From NCBI RefSeq assembly GCF_002575655.3, contig NC_053040.3, positions 223,710,628 to 223,774,627 on the forward strand: DNA of 64,000 nucleotides. Reading direction: 5' to 3'. This DNA is from Aegilops tauschii subsp. strangulata (Eukaryota; Streptophyta; Magnoliopsida; Poales; Poaceae). This document shows, in pieces, positions 43,298-55,251 of this stretch. The notes beneath the pieces were generated by a model, which ran no database searches, had not been told where the DNA came from, and worked only from the letters and a program-made list of their open reading frames with translations. The position numbers and the translations under genes are program-made. Position 1 is the stretch's first letter. Each line of letters starts with the position of its first letter.

Positions 43298-44242
43298 CTA
43301 TTTCGAGTTGCAAATATTAGCAACAGAACCAGTATCAAATACCCAGGTGCTACTACGAGCTTTAGTAAGGTACACATCAATAACATGTATATCACATATA
43401 CCTTTGTTCACCTTGCCATCCTTCTTATCCGCCAAATACTTGGGGCAGTTCCGCTTCCAGTGACCAGTCCCTTTGCAGTAGAAGCACTCAGTCTCAGGCT
43501 TAGGTCCAGACTTGGGTTTCCTCTCTTGAGCAGCAACTTGTTTACCGTTCTTCTTGAAGTTGTCCTTCTTCTTCCCTTTACCTTTTTTCTTGAAACTGGT
43601 GGTCTTGTTGACCATCAACACTTGATGCTCCTTCTTGATTTCTACCTCCGTAGCCTTTAGCATCGCGAAAAGCTCGGGAATTGTCTTATCCATCCTATGC
43701 ATGTTATAGTTCATCACAAAGCTCTTGTAGCTTGGTGGTAGTGATTGAAGAATTCTGTCAATGACACTATCATCCAGAAGATTAAATCCTAGTTGAATCA
43801 AGTGATTGCAGTACCTAGACATTCTGAGTATATGCTCACTGACAGAACTATTCTCCTCCATCTTGCAGCTGTAGAACTTATTGGAGACTTCATATCTCTC
43901 AATCCGGGCATTTGCTTGAAATATTAACTTCAACTCCTGGAACATCTCATATGCTCTATGACGTTCAAAACATCGTTGAAGTCCCGGTTCTAAGCCGTAA
44001 AGCATGGCACACTGAAATATCGAGTAGTCATCAGCTTTGCTTTGCCAGACGTTCATAACATCTAGTTCAGCTCCTGCAGCAGGTTTGGCACCTAGCGGTG
44101 CTTCCAGGACGTAATTCTTCTGTGCAGCAATGAGGATAATCCTCAAGTTACGGACACAGTCCGTGTAATTGCTACCATCATCTTTCAACTTTGCTTTCTC
44201 AAGGAACGCATTAAAATTCAACGGAACAACAGCACGGGCCAT
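43298..44242 (-). CDS. Copia gag and start of protease, Angela/BARE type
   Basis: This 314-residue frame starts at 44242 with MARAVVPLNFNAFLEKAKLK, the known start of this polyprotein group. The gag domain includes YGLEPGLQRCFERH and LQSLPPSYKSFVMNYN. A basic Lys-rich stretch precedes the CCHC zinc knuckle CFYCKGTGHWKRNC (about 256-269). The frame ends a few residues after the protease active site (VFDTGSVANIC) at a TAG (43298-43300). Eight codons later the pol frame has its first Met, in the same phase. The stop therefore cuts the protease domain just after its catalytic D-T-G. Confidence 0.93.
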   Translation of the reverse strand: MARAVVPLNFNAFLEKAKLKDDGSNYTDCVRNLRIILIAAQKNYVLEAPLGAKPAAGAELDVMNVWQSKADDYSIFQCAMLYGLEPGLQRCFERHRAYEMFQELKLIFQANARIERYEVSNKFYSCKMEENSSVSEHILRMSRYCNHLIQLGFNLLDDSVIDRILQSLPPSYKSFVMNYNMHRMDKTIPELFAMLKATEVEIKKEHQVLMVNKTTSFKKKGKGKKKDNFKKNGKQVAAQERKPKSGPKPETECFYCKGTGHWKRNCPKYLADKKDGKVNKGICDIHVIDVYLTKARSSTWVFDTGSVANICNSK

Positions 44243-45448
44243 CTATCTACAACAACATAGACAAGCAAAATACTATCAGGTACTAAGTTCATGATAAATT
44301 AAAGTTCAATTAATCATATTTAAGAACTCCCACTTAGATAGACATCCCTCTAATCATCTAAGTGATCACGTGATCCAAATCAACTAAACCATGACCGATC
44401 ATCACGTGAAAAGGAGTAGTTTTGAATGGTGAACATCACTATGTTGATCATATCTACTATATGATTCACGCTCGACCTTTCGGTCTCAGTGTTCCGAGGC
44501 CATATCTGCATATGCTAGGCTCGTCAAGTTTAACCCGAGTATTTCTGCGTGTGCAAAATTGGCATGCACCCGTTGTATGTGAACGTAGAGCTTATCACAC
44601 CCGATCATCACGTGGTGTCTCGGCACGACGAACTTTGGCAACGGTGCATACTCAGGGAGAACACTTATACCTTGAACTTTAGTGAGAGATCGTCTTATAA
44701 TGCTACCGTCAATCAAGCAGAATAAGATGCATAAAGGATAAACATCACATGCAATCAATATAAGTGATATGATATGGCCGTCATCATCTTGTGCCTTTGA
44801 TCTCCATCTCCAAAGCACCGTCATGATCACCATCGTCACCGGCGCGACACCTTGATCTCCATCGTAGCATCGTTGTCGTCTCGCCAATTATTGCTTCTAC
44901 GACTATCGCTAGCGCTTAGTGATAAAGTAAAGCAATTACAGGGCGATTGCATTGCATACAATAAAGCGACAACCATATGGCTCCTGCCAGTTGCCGATAA
45001 CTCCGTTACAAAACATGATCATCTCATACAATAAAATATAGCATCATGTCTTGACCATATCACATCACATCATGCCCTGCAAAAACAAGTTAGACGTCCT
45101 CTACTTTGTTGTTGCAAGTTTTACGTGGCTGCTATGGGCTAAGCAAGAACCGTTCTTACCTACGCATCAAAACCACAATGATATTTCATCAAGTTAGTGA
45201 TGTTTTAACCTTCAACAAGGACCGGGCGTAGTCACACTCGGTTCAACTAAAGTTGGAGAAACTGACACTAGCCAGCCACCTGTGTGTGAAGCACGTCGGT
45301 AGAACCAGTCTCGCGTAATGCCGGTCCGGGCCGCTTCATCCAACAATACCGCCGAACCAAAGTATGACATGCTGGTAAGCAGTATGACTTGTATCGTCCA
45401 CAACTCACTTGTGTTCTACTCGTGCATATAACATCTACGCATAAACCT

Positions 45449-45461
45449 GGCTCAGATGCCA
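45449..45461 (-). other. Primer-binding site of the Angela/BARE-type element (variant)
   Basis: The minus strand reads TGGCATCTGAGCC next to the 5' LTR. It differs at two positions from the usual initiator-Met complement TGGTATCAGAGCC. Confidence 0.85.
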
Positions 45462-45462
45462 C

Positions 45463-47203
45463 TGTTGGGAAACGTAGTAATTTCAAAAAAAAATCCTACG
45501 CACACGCAAGATCATGGTGATGCATAACAACGAGAGGGGAGAGTGTGTCCACGTACCCTCGTAGACCGAAAGCGGAAGCGTTATGACAACGCGGTTGATG
45601 TAGTCATACATCTTCACGACCGACCGATCCTCAGTACCGAACGTACGATACCTCCGTGTTCAGCACACGTTCAGCTCGGTGACGTCCCGCGAACTCACGA
45701 TCCAGTAGAGCTTCAGGGAAGAGCTTCGTCAGCACGACGGCATGATGACGGTGTTGATGAAGTTACCGACACAGGGTTTCGCCTAAGCACCGCTACGATA
45801 TGACCGAGGTGGATTATGGTGGAGGGGGCACCGCACACGGCTAAGAGAGATCAATGATCAACTTGTGTGTCTATGGGGTGCCCCCTGGCCATGTATATAA
45901 AGGAGTGGAGGAGGGGGAGAGGGCCGGCCCCTATGGCGTGCCCTGGAGGAGTCCTACTCCCACCGGGAGTAGGATTCCCCCCCTCCCCTAGTTGGACTAG
46001 GAGAGAAGGAAGGGGGAGAGAGGGAGGAAGGAAAGGGGGGGCGCCGCCCCCCCTCCTAGTCCAATTTGGACCAGAGGGGGAGGGGGCGCGCGGCCTGCCC
46101 TGACCTCCTCTCTCTCTCTCCACTAAGGCCCATTAAGGCCCATACAATTACCGGGGGGTTCCCGTAACCTCCCGGTACTCCGGTAAAATCCCGATTTCAC
46201 CCGGAATCATTCCGATGTCCAAATATAGGCTTCCAATATATCGATCTTTATGTCTCGACCATTTTGAGACTCCTCGTCGTGTTCGTGATCATATCCGGGA
46301 CTCCTAACTACCTTCGGTACATCAAAACACAAAAACTCATAATACCGATCGTCACAGAACTTTAAGCGTGCGGACCCTACGGGTTCGAGAACTATGTAGA
46401 CATGACCGAGACACGTCTCCGGTCAATAACCAATAGCAGAACCTGGATGCTCATATTGGCTCCTACATATTCTACAAAGATCTTTATCGGTCAAACCGCA
46501 TAACAACATACGTTGTTCCCTTTGTCATCGGTATGTTACTTGCCCGAGATTCGATCGTCGGTATCTCAATACCTAGCTCAATCTCGTTACCAGCAAGTCT
46601 CTTTACTCGTTACGTAATGCATCATCCCGCAACTAACTCATTAGTTGCATTGCTTGCAAGGCTTATAGTGATGTGCATTATCGAGAGGGCCTAGAGATAC
46701 CTCTCCGACAATCGGAGTGACAAATCCTAATCTCGATCTATGCCAACTCAACAAGTACCATCGGAGACACCTATAGAGCACCTTTATAATCACCCAGTTA
46801 TGTTGTGACATTTGGTAGCACACAAAGTGTTCCTTCGGTAACCGGAAGTTTCATAATCTCATAGTCATAGGAACATGTATAAGTTATGAAGAAAGCAATA
46901 GCAGTAAACTAAAACGATCAAGTGCTAAGCTAACGGAATGGGTCAAGTCAATCACATCATTCTCCTAATGATGTGCCCCCCTTTTATCAAATGACAACTC
47001 ATGTGTATGGTTAGGAAACTTAACCATCTTTGTTCAACGAGCTAGTCAAGTAGAGGCATACTAGTGACACTCTATTTGTCTATGTATTCACACATGTATT
47101 ATGTTTCCGGTTAATACAATTCTAGCATGAATAATAAACATTTATCATGAAATAAGTAAATAAATAATAACTTTATTATTGCCTCTAGGGCATATTTCCT
47201 TCA
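45463..47203 (-). repeat. 5' LTR of the Angela/BARE-type element
   Basis: 1741 bp, TG...CA ends, followed by the ATACC target duplication. The minus-strand TATA region is at plus 45893-45900. Confidence 0.95.
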
Positions 47204-47208
47204 ATACC

Positions 47209-47942
47209 GTATATGACTTGGACTCAACGACCAATCGCACGGATGAACGAACGAATGAACTGGGGCATGATGACATAACGAGGAAGAGGAGGATTGCTCA
47301 ATTAAATCTCGGCCGTTAATTTTTATGGTTAATATTAATATAACATCGATGGATATGAAGATATGATGGATGGAGAACTATGAAAGCATTTGTCTTTTAT
47401 TATTTATATGCATCCGGGATGGCTTGTGCATCTCTGTATCCATTGACTCCTCGGTCGGCCGATTACCATCTCACGTACCGAATCAAAAGCAATAGAAAAC
47501 TGCAAAAACGCGCCCGCACCAGCTCTATGTCATGTCTCCTAATTTGCTAATAACCCCTTGGGGGAACCAACTCTCCTAATTCCATGCCCCGTCTTCCTCC
47601 CAAACCCTAATCATGGCGCAACATGCATTGCAACGACAACCACGACAGCAACGACATGCATCTGTGAGGAGAATTGCCACGATGGAATTCATCTGCCGAG
47701 ATGATCTCCAAGACCACCACAATGAAATGTAGCCCTGAACTCCCCATCAGCATGGTGGACACCCTCGCCGCTTGATACTCTGCAGCCGATCATCGGTGGC
47801 TCCTCTTGTTACAAATGTTCAACATGCATCAACAGTGATGGATGGATCTTGTGTGGCCTCCTTTCTCCATAATTGAAGTGGTGACCCAGAGTATGCCTCC
47901 GCATCTAGCCATCAGGAAGCACATCTGACATGCCATGATACA
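47209..47942. other. Low-copy DNA right of the Angela-type element
   Basis: Moderately AT-rich DNA. Short frames such as one starting with ATG at about 47613 are not recognisable. I see no supported gene. Confidence 0.45.
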
Positions 47943-48115
47943 CAGTGGCGGAGCTAGACAAGATCTTCAAGGGGGCAAACACAAATTATGCATGTTTGGG
48001 GGGAAGGGGAAAAGGCTCTATTTTTCTAACCTAAGCAGGCTCTTTTTTTCTTCATAGATTTTAGCAATGATGGGGGGCCACGGCCCCTCCAAGGCAACAT
48101 GTAGCTCCGCCACTG
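47943..48115. mobile_element. Small hAT-like terminal-inverted-repeat element (173 bp)
   Basis: The termini are CAGTGGCGGAGCTA and its reverse complement TAGCTCCGCCACTG. The flanking 8-mers ATGATACA and CTGATACG agree at six of eight positions, which fits an 8-bp hAT target duplication. It has no coding capacity. Confidence 0.7.
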
Positions 48116-48175
48116 CTGATACGGTTATAGAAAATGCTACTGTTGTAGAATAAGAACTGAACTGCAGTACGGTGC

Positions 48176-48414
48176 ATGGAGCTTCAGGAAACACATAAAA
48201 AAGAACTAATATTTGTGTGTATTGTAACATGCGTACTTGTTGTGTGGACGACTAAGCATGTAGATGAATGTGCCGCTAGAGACTCTGGTAAAAGCTTGCA
48301 AACTCAAATGAATGAGGGAGAATTTGCTACACCAAAAAATAAAGCCAATATTTCTCCATACATGAGTTTAATAACTTTTTCTTGACCATGTCCCTTTTTT
48401 AGTTCAGAGAGTTA
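48176..48414 (+). pseudogene. Possible upstream exon of the FAR1-like relic
   Basis: A frame ending at 48385 contains TTKHVDECAARDSGKSLQTQ. Right after it a splice-acceptor-like TCCCTTTTTTAG (about 48390-48401) is followed by exon-like bases. These would read into the FAR1 frame at 55015 if the Harbinger-like element (48415-55012) were absent. This is inferred from position; the peptide itself is not recognised. Confidence 0.35.
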
Positions 48415-48857
48415 GGGCCAGTTCTTTTGGAGCTTCTTGCAACTTAATGTCAAAATAAGCTAGAAGCTCAAAAGAACTCATTCTGTAAAATCTAGCTTAG
48501 GGCTAGTTCTTTTGGAGCTTCTTGCAGCTTCTTGTCAAAATAAGCTAGAAGCTCAAAAGAACTCGTTCTGTAAAAGCTAGCGTAGCTTATTTCCACCTTT
48601 CTTTCCTTCACAATGGAAAAAAGCTAGGGGAGGGTAGCTTCCCGCAGCTTATCACTTAAAATCGAAAGGGTATAGCGATGTGTCTGTGTCGTTCGATCTT
48701 ATTACGTCAAAATTGCCACTACGTAGTCCCGCACGAGAAACATGCCCGATGAAAAAAACGGACAGATGAGGCTGACACTCGATCCCCTCCCTCCCGCACT
48801 CGACCATAGGCCTCTCGCTCCCGCCTAGGGTTCCTCCAGTGCCGCCGTCGGGCCTCT

Positions 48858-51800
48858 TGTAACGCCCACGATGCGGCTATATCTCCCACGTGTCGAGGCA
48901 CAACTTAGAGGCATAACCGCATTGTGGTTTTGTCGCAAGAAGGGTCATCTTCACACAATCCCATGTAATGAACAAGAATGGGATAAAGAGTTGGCTTACA
49001 ATTGCCACTTCACACAATACATAAATATAATCCATACATCAGCCAAAATACACACATAGACCGACTACGGTCAAGATCCAAATGAAAATAAGATAAACCC
49101 AAATGCTAGATCCCCGATCGTCCCAACTGGGCTCCACTACTGATCATCAGGAAAAGACACATAGTAACGACCACGTTCCTCATCGAACTCCCACTTGAGA
49201 TCGATCCCATCATCTGCACTGGCATCGTCGGCACCTGCAACTGTTTTGGTAGAATCTGTGAGTCACGAGGACTCAGCAATCTCACACCCGCGAGATCAAG
49301 ACTATTTAAGCTTATCGGAAAGGATGGTGAAATGAGGTGAAGCTGCAGCAGGCAATAAGCATATATGGTGGCTAACATACGCAAAAGAGAGCGAGAAGAG
49401 AAGCAACGGAACGGTCGTCATCTAGCAATGACCAAGAAGTGATCCTGAACTCCTACTTACGTCATATATAACTCAAACCGTGTTCACTTCCCGGACTCCG
49501 CCGAGAAGAGACCATCACGGCTACACACACAGTTGATGTATTTTAATTGGGTCAAGCGACAAGTTCTCTACAACCGGACATTAACAAATTCCCATCTGCC
49601 TCATAACCGCGGGCACGGCTTTCGAAAGATAATACCCTGCAGGGGTGTCCCAACTTAGCCCATCATAAGCTCTCACGGTCAACGAAGAATAAACCTTCTC
49701 CCGGAAAGACCCGATCAGTCTCGGAATCCCGGTTTACAAGACATTTCGACAATGGTAAAACAAGACTAGCAAAGCCGCCCGAATGTGCCGACAAATCCCG
49801 ATAGGAGCTGCACATATCTCGTTCTCAGGGCACACCGGATGAACACTACGTACAACTAAAACCAATCCTCGAGTTTCCCCAAGGTAGCGCTGCAAGTGGC
49901 TCTAGTTTGGACCAGCACTCAGAGGAACACTGGCCCGGGGGTTTAATAAAGATGACCCTCGGGCTCGCGAAAACCCGGGGGAAAAGGCTTAGGTGGCAAA
50001 TGGTAAAACCAAGGTTGGGCCTTGCTGGAGGAGTTTTATTCAAGGCGAACTGTCAAGGGGGTCCCATAAATCACCCAACCGCGTAAGGAACGCAAACTCA
50101 AGGAACATAATACCGGTATGACAGAAACTAGGGCGGCAAGAGTGGAACAAAACACCAGGCATAAGGCCGAGCCTTCCACCCTTTACCAAAATATATAGAT
50201 GCATTGATTAAAATAAGAGATATTGTGATATCCCAAAATATCCATGTTCCAACATGGAACCAACTTCAACTTCACCTGCAACTAGCAACGCTATAAGAAG
50301 GGCTGAGCAAAAGCGGTAACTTAGCCAAACAACGGTTTGCTAGGAAAGGATGGTTAGAGGCTGACATGGCAATATGTGAGGCATGATATAGCAAGTGGTA
50401 GGTAGCGCAGCATGGCAATAGAGCGAACAACTAGCAAAGCAAAGATAGAAGTGATTTCGAGGCGTGGTCATCTTGCCTGCAATGTTCTCAGAGTTGACGA
50501 AAGCTTGATCCTCGTAAGCGTACTCAACAGGTTCCTCGTTCACGAACTCGTATCCCGGCTCTACCCAAGACAAGAACACAAGCAACGGAACCACAATCAA
50601 TCACGATAAATGGACAAGCAACATGATGCAAAACATGTATGATATGCGAGATATGATATGCGATGCATATGCGTGCTCCGGAAGGAAAATGATGAAGAAG
50701 GCAGTAACTTGGCAAACCAAGCATGCCACTGGAAAGATGAGATGATTTCGGTCGAAATCGATATAAAGATCACCGGAAACGGATGCACGGTTTGCAAATG
50801 GCAAGCAAAACAAGAATGACACGAATCTGCGATTAACAGCATGATAGCACTTAAAATGCAACAAGTAACAATGCTAAAGCACTCCAACATAGCAAAAAAG
50901 CATATGGCAGTAATATACAGGAGATGCTTGACAAAAGATGAACACTGAGCTAATGCTATATCACAACATAACAGGCTCAAACAAGCATGGCAAAAGTGCA
51001 AAAGATAACAGGTTCACAGACTTGGTGAAATTACTGGACATGCCTGAAACAGCATCAGGTAGCAATGTTCAGAGCACGAAATCAACATGCTACAGGAAGT
51101 TAACATAGCAAAACAAGGCATGGCAGTATTCTAATAAATGCATATGACAAAAGTCCCTTACTGACCATAAGCCAAAAATGACCAGAAGATATGATGGCAA
51201 CCATGTAAACATAGCAAGTTTCGTTAACAGGTTTCAGACTTAGCAGAAGAACAGAGCATGGCAGAAACAATAATATGAAGGCATCTTGGTGAGCTTGATG
51301 CACTCACCACAAAGCAATGCATGACAAAACAAGCATACCTACAGTAAGATGGCATGTTTATGAAGCTATTCATGGCAAGAACAAAAGCATATCATGTATG
51401 GATCAACTACAACAAGCTTGGCAAAAATGAATGTCATGTAAACAATCTGCCAGAAATATTTTATAGCAAAAGTAGAGCAAGATTGAGTCATGCTATGGCA
51501 CTCCATAATTGCAAACAAGTGCAGGAATGGATCAATTACAACAATATCTACAAAACATCCTTACTGAACATCTCCAAAATATGCATGGATCTCTCTCTGT
51601 ATCATCAAGTTTACATGGCAACAAAATAACAGCAGACAAAGACTTAGAGAAATCACTAAGTCCCTGAAATCAGAAACATTACGGAGCCTAGTTTTCATGC
51701 TTGTGCTAGTCACCACAGAGATCACAAAAATACATGGCATACACCCTTGGAAAGATGGCATGGCATACAACAAAACATATGTAGAGCTCATGCCCATAAG

Positions 51801-53098
51801 ATGCACAGATTAAATGATACAAAAATAACAATCACCAAGTTCTGGTAAGTAACAGCAGATAACAGCAACTACCACTCTTGCACCAGAGATTTGGGCATCA
51901 AGATGGACTCTAATGAACATGGTGCAATTAAACAAAATGAAGAGCATCACGAGACGAACATTTTGATATATTACCTGCACGAAACGGAGCTATATACAGA
52001 GAGTTACGATGCTATGAACAGATGCACATAATGTCAAACTAAAATGACTTGGAGAAATATTTCGGGGTCTCGGGGTCAACCTTCGGTCAAAACGGATCGA
52101 GATCTGCCGAAGCTCGCCGGAGCTGCCGGAGAGGAGGGGCGGGGAGGCGGCGCCGGCCGGTGGGGGCGAGCTCGCCGGCGTGGCGGCGCGGCGACGATGG
52201 CAGCGGAGGGCGGCGCCGGATCTCGGCGGCGAGGCTGCGGGCGTCGGGGAACGGCGAGGCGACGGCTAGGCGGCGGCGGCGGGGCACGGCGAGGCGACGG
52301 CGGCGGGGCGGACGGAGGCGATGCGTCTCGGGCGCGGGAGGCAGGCGGCGGCGGCTGCGGGCTCGCGCGGGCCCGCGGTGGGCCTGGCGGGCCGCGGCGG
52401 CGAGGCGCGAGGTGGGAGGCGCGGAGGCGACGTGGCGGCGGCTGATTCGTCGGGGCGGGGGCGCGATTTTGTCCGGCGGCGGTACGGACACGTCCGCCCG
52501 CGGAGAGGGAGCGGGGCTAGGGTTGGACTGCGAATGTTTTCGGGAGGGGATGCATATATATAGCTAGAGGGAGCTAGGAGAGTCCAAATGAGGTGCGGTT
52601 TTCACCCACACGATCGTGATCGAACGACCTAGAGCATGGAAGAGAGTTTGGTGGGTTTTGGGCTGGTTTTGAGGGGGTTTTTGCTGCAACACACAAAAGG
52701 CATCTACGGTTACCCGGTTAACCGTTGGAGTACCAAACGACCTCCAAATGGAACGAAACTTGACCGCTGGTCTCCCGGTGGTATACCAAGGCCACTTGAC
52801 AAGTCTCGGTCCATTCCGAGAACGTTTGACACCCGCTCACGAAAAGAAAATAAGAGGGGTGCGCCGGAGGAGATGGGAGCGCCGGATTGCAAAACGGACA
52901 ACAGGGAAAATGCTCGGATGCATGAAACGAACACGTATGCAAATGCAATGCACATGATGACATGGTATGAGATGCATGACAAGAACAAAATGCAAAACGA
53001 CAAACAAAACCCGACCATGAAGGGAATATCATAACACATAGCCGAAAATGGCAAGAGTTGGAGTTACAAATATGGAAAGTTACATCCGGGGTGTTACA
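48858..53098 (-). mobile_element. Solo LTR (4241 bp), same family as 23510-28025
   Basis: Starts TGTAACGCCCACGATGCGGC and ends CCGGGGTGTTACA. It is flanked by exact CCTCT target duplications (48853-48857 and 53099-53103). The uninterrupted target survives in the neighbouring tandem unit near 54230-54250 (GGGCCTCTGCTCCTCGACG). A minus-strand TATA stretch lies at plus 52554-52562, with a GC-rich block (52090-52500) downstream of it in sense direction. Confidence 0.92.
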
Positions 53099-54159
53099 CC
53101 TCTGCTCCTCGACGCCCCATCTCCGGCGACATAGGCGGCGGGTAGGTCTGTATCTCTCACCCCAGCTGCCTCGGGCGCTTTCCCTTCCTCCCCCGGTGTC
53201 CAGCAGCAGCCCCTGGCCCGATCCTGCTAGGGCTCCACTCCGGTGGACGGCGCCCACTTCGGTCGACGTGCTACTCCGGCGAAGGACCCCTGCTCCCCCT
53301 CCCATCCTCCCTGGCCGTGAGCTCGAGCATCAGCTAGGAGCTCCTCTGATTTTGATTTTGCAAAATTTTCACGTAGATTTGATATGAGTTGTTGGTGATG
53401 TATGTTGTTTTCATCTTGATTTGCTACGAGGTGTTGCTCATATATGGCAGAACTAATTTTGATATGGATGTGCTGATTGTGCCAAGTATAAGGACAAGAT
53501 TGTTGCGCTCTGGTTGATATCATTGTATTTGCATAGAAAACAATATCTAGTTGTTGTTTGTACTACATATTAATTCTTCCGGTTCTTTTTATTGACATGA
53601 TGAATAATAGATGAAAGCATTGGCAGATTGTAGTGTTTGGAAGTCGAATTTATGTTCATATGGGTATCAAAATGTTAAAAATATATAATATGATATCATT
53701 TAATCCGAACAACAATATAGTCCAAGGGCACTACAGACTTTTCCCTGACCATACGGCAGATAAGCTGACAAAACAGACATGGACAAGAACTGGCTAGCTT
53801 ATTATCTGGAGCTTATTTCCATAGGATCTTATCTGGAGCTTATTCTCACAGGAGCTTATTTCCACATCATAGCTCAAAAGAACTAGCCTTTGGAACTTCT
53901 AGCAGCTTATTGTCAAAATAAGCTAGAAGCTCAAAAGAACTCGTTTTGTAAAAGCTAGCTTAGCTTATTTCCATCATCCTTTCCTTCACAATGAAAAAAA
54001 GCTAGGGGAGGGTAGCTTCCCGCAGCTTATCACTTAAAACCAAAAGGGTATAGCGATGTGGCCATGTCGTTTGATCTTATTACATCAAAATTGCCACTGC
54101 CTAGTCCCGCACCAGAAACATGCCTGATGAAAAAAAACGGACAAATGAAGTTGGCACTC

Positions 54160-54480
54160 GATCCCCTCCCTCCCGCACTCGACCACAGGCCTCTCGCTCC
54201 CGCCTAGGGTTCCTCCAGCGCCGCCGCCGCCGGGCCTCTGCTCCTCGACGCCCCCATCTCCGGCGACATAGCCGACGGGTAGGCCTGCATCTCCCACCCC
54301 AGCTGCCTCGGGCGCTTTCCCTCCCTCCCCCGGTGTCTAGCAGCAGCTCCTGGCCTGGTCCAGCCAGGGATCCACTCCGGTGGACGACGCCCACTCTGGT
54401 CGACGTGCCACTCCGGCGAAGGACCCCCGCTCCCCTCCCCTCCTCCCTGGCCGTGAGCCCGAGCATCAGCTATGAGCTCC
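54160..54480 (+). other. GC-rich gene-like block in Harbinger unit 2
   Basis: This CT- and GC-rich segment includes CGCCTAGGGTTCCTCCAG and CTCCTCGACGCCCCCATCTC, similar in style to plant 5' exons. The homologous block in unit 1 is split by the solo LTR (48770-48857 and 53104-53340). It could be captured host sequence, but I do not recognise the source gene. Confidence 0.35.
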
Positions 54481-55014
54481 TCTTATTTTGATTTTGCAAA
54501 ATTTTCATGTAGATTTGCTATGAACTGTTGCTGATGTATGTTGTTTTTATCTTGATTTGCTACGAGGTGTTGCTCATATATGGCAGAACTAATTTTTATA
54601 TGGATGTGGTGATCGTGCCAAGTATAAGTACAAGATTGTTGCCCTCTGGTTGATATCATTGTATTTCCATAGAAAACAATATCTAGTTGTTGTTTGTACT
54701 ACATATTAATTCTTCTAAATTTTTTATTGACATGATGAATAATAGATGAAAGCACTGGTAGATTGTAGTGTTTTGAAGTCGAATTTATGTTCATATGGGT
54801 ATCAAAATGATAATTTTTTTAATATGATATCATTTAATCCAAATAACAATATAGTCCAAGGGCATTACAGACTTTTCCCTGACCATACGGCAGATAAGCT
54901 GACAAAACAGAAGTGGAAAAGAACTGGCTAACTTATTATCTGGAGCTTACTTCCACAAGAGCTTATTCTCACAGGAGCTTATTTTCACAGCATAGCTCAA
55001 AAGAACTGGCCCTT

Positions 55015-55251
55015 ATGCCTGTTGATGATTATTATGATGCATTATTTATTTTTCATTGCCCGTCTTTTACGTCGAGATGCAACGAGAAATTGAAGCCTAC
55101 AATAGGGATGACATTTGAAGGGCTTGAGGCTGTGGAGGAGTTCTACAAGTCATCTGCACATCATGTGGTTTTTGGAGTCTGTGTTGGACAACAGAGAAAG
55201 TTGGACAATGCGGTGGTACGGAGAAAGCGTTTCATGCTTGGAAAAGGATGA
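55015..55251 (+). pseudogene. FAR1/FHY3-type DNA-binding domain relic
   Basis: The frame reads MPVDDYYDALF, then LKPTIGMTFEGLEAVEEFYK, SSAHHVVFGVCVGQQRKLDN and AVVRRKRFMLGKG before a stop. This matches the N-terminal part of the FAR1 domain (GMxF...EA..FY..YA...GF.VR.......), found in FAR1-related sequences derived from Mutator-like transposases. It lacks the conserved Cys/His part that should follow. The Harbinger-like element sits directly before the ATG. FAR1-type proteins bind DNA in the nucleus. This copy is truncated and surely inactive. Confidence 0.75.

Larger units (their letters stand above)
38502..47203 (-). mobile_element. Complete BARE-1/WIS/Angela-type Copia retrotransposon
   Basis: An 8702-bp element is bounded by exact ATACC target duplications (38497-38501 and 47204-47208). 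It has LTRs of 1724 and 1741 bp, a primer-binding site, one gag-pol frame interrupted by a single stop, and a polypurine tract. The sense LTR start (TGAAGGAAATATGCCCTAGA) and end (TACTACGTTTCCCAACA) are diagnostic of this most abundant Triticeae Copia group. The LTRs differ at roughly 65-70 positions by eye (about 4 percent), mostly transitions. Confidence 0.95.
48415..55012. mobile_element. Tandem PIF/Harbinger-like non-autonomous element with nested solo LTR
   Basis: The ends are GGGCCAGTTCTTTTGGAGCT and its inverted counterpart (AGCTCAAAAGAACTGGCCC), flanked by TTA on both sides (48412-48414 and 55013-55015), the PIF/Harbinger target duplication. Without the nested LTR it is about 2.35 kb. 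It consists of two head-to-tail units of about 1.1 kb: unit 1 (about 48501-53888, interrupted) and unit 2 (about 53889-55012). The first 85 bp are also duplicated. Each unit has a GC-rich block resembling a plant 5' untranslated or coding exon, then AT-rich DNA. No transposase is visible. Confidence 0.75.

Noticed and set aside
52044..52567. Similar GC-rich open frames on both strands
   Set aside because: Same block in the homologous solo LTR; no conserved protein between the two copies.
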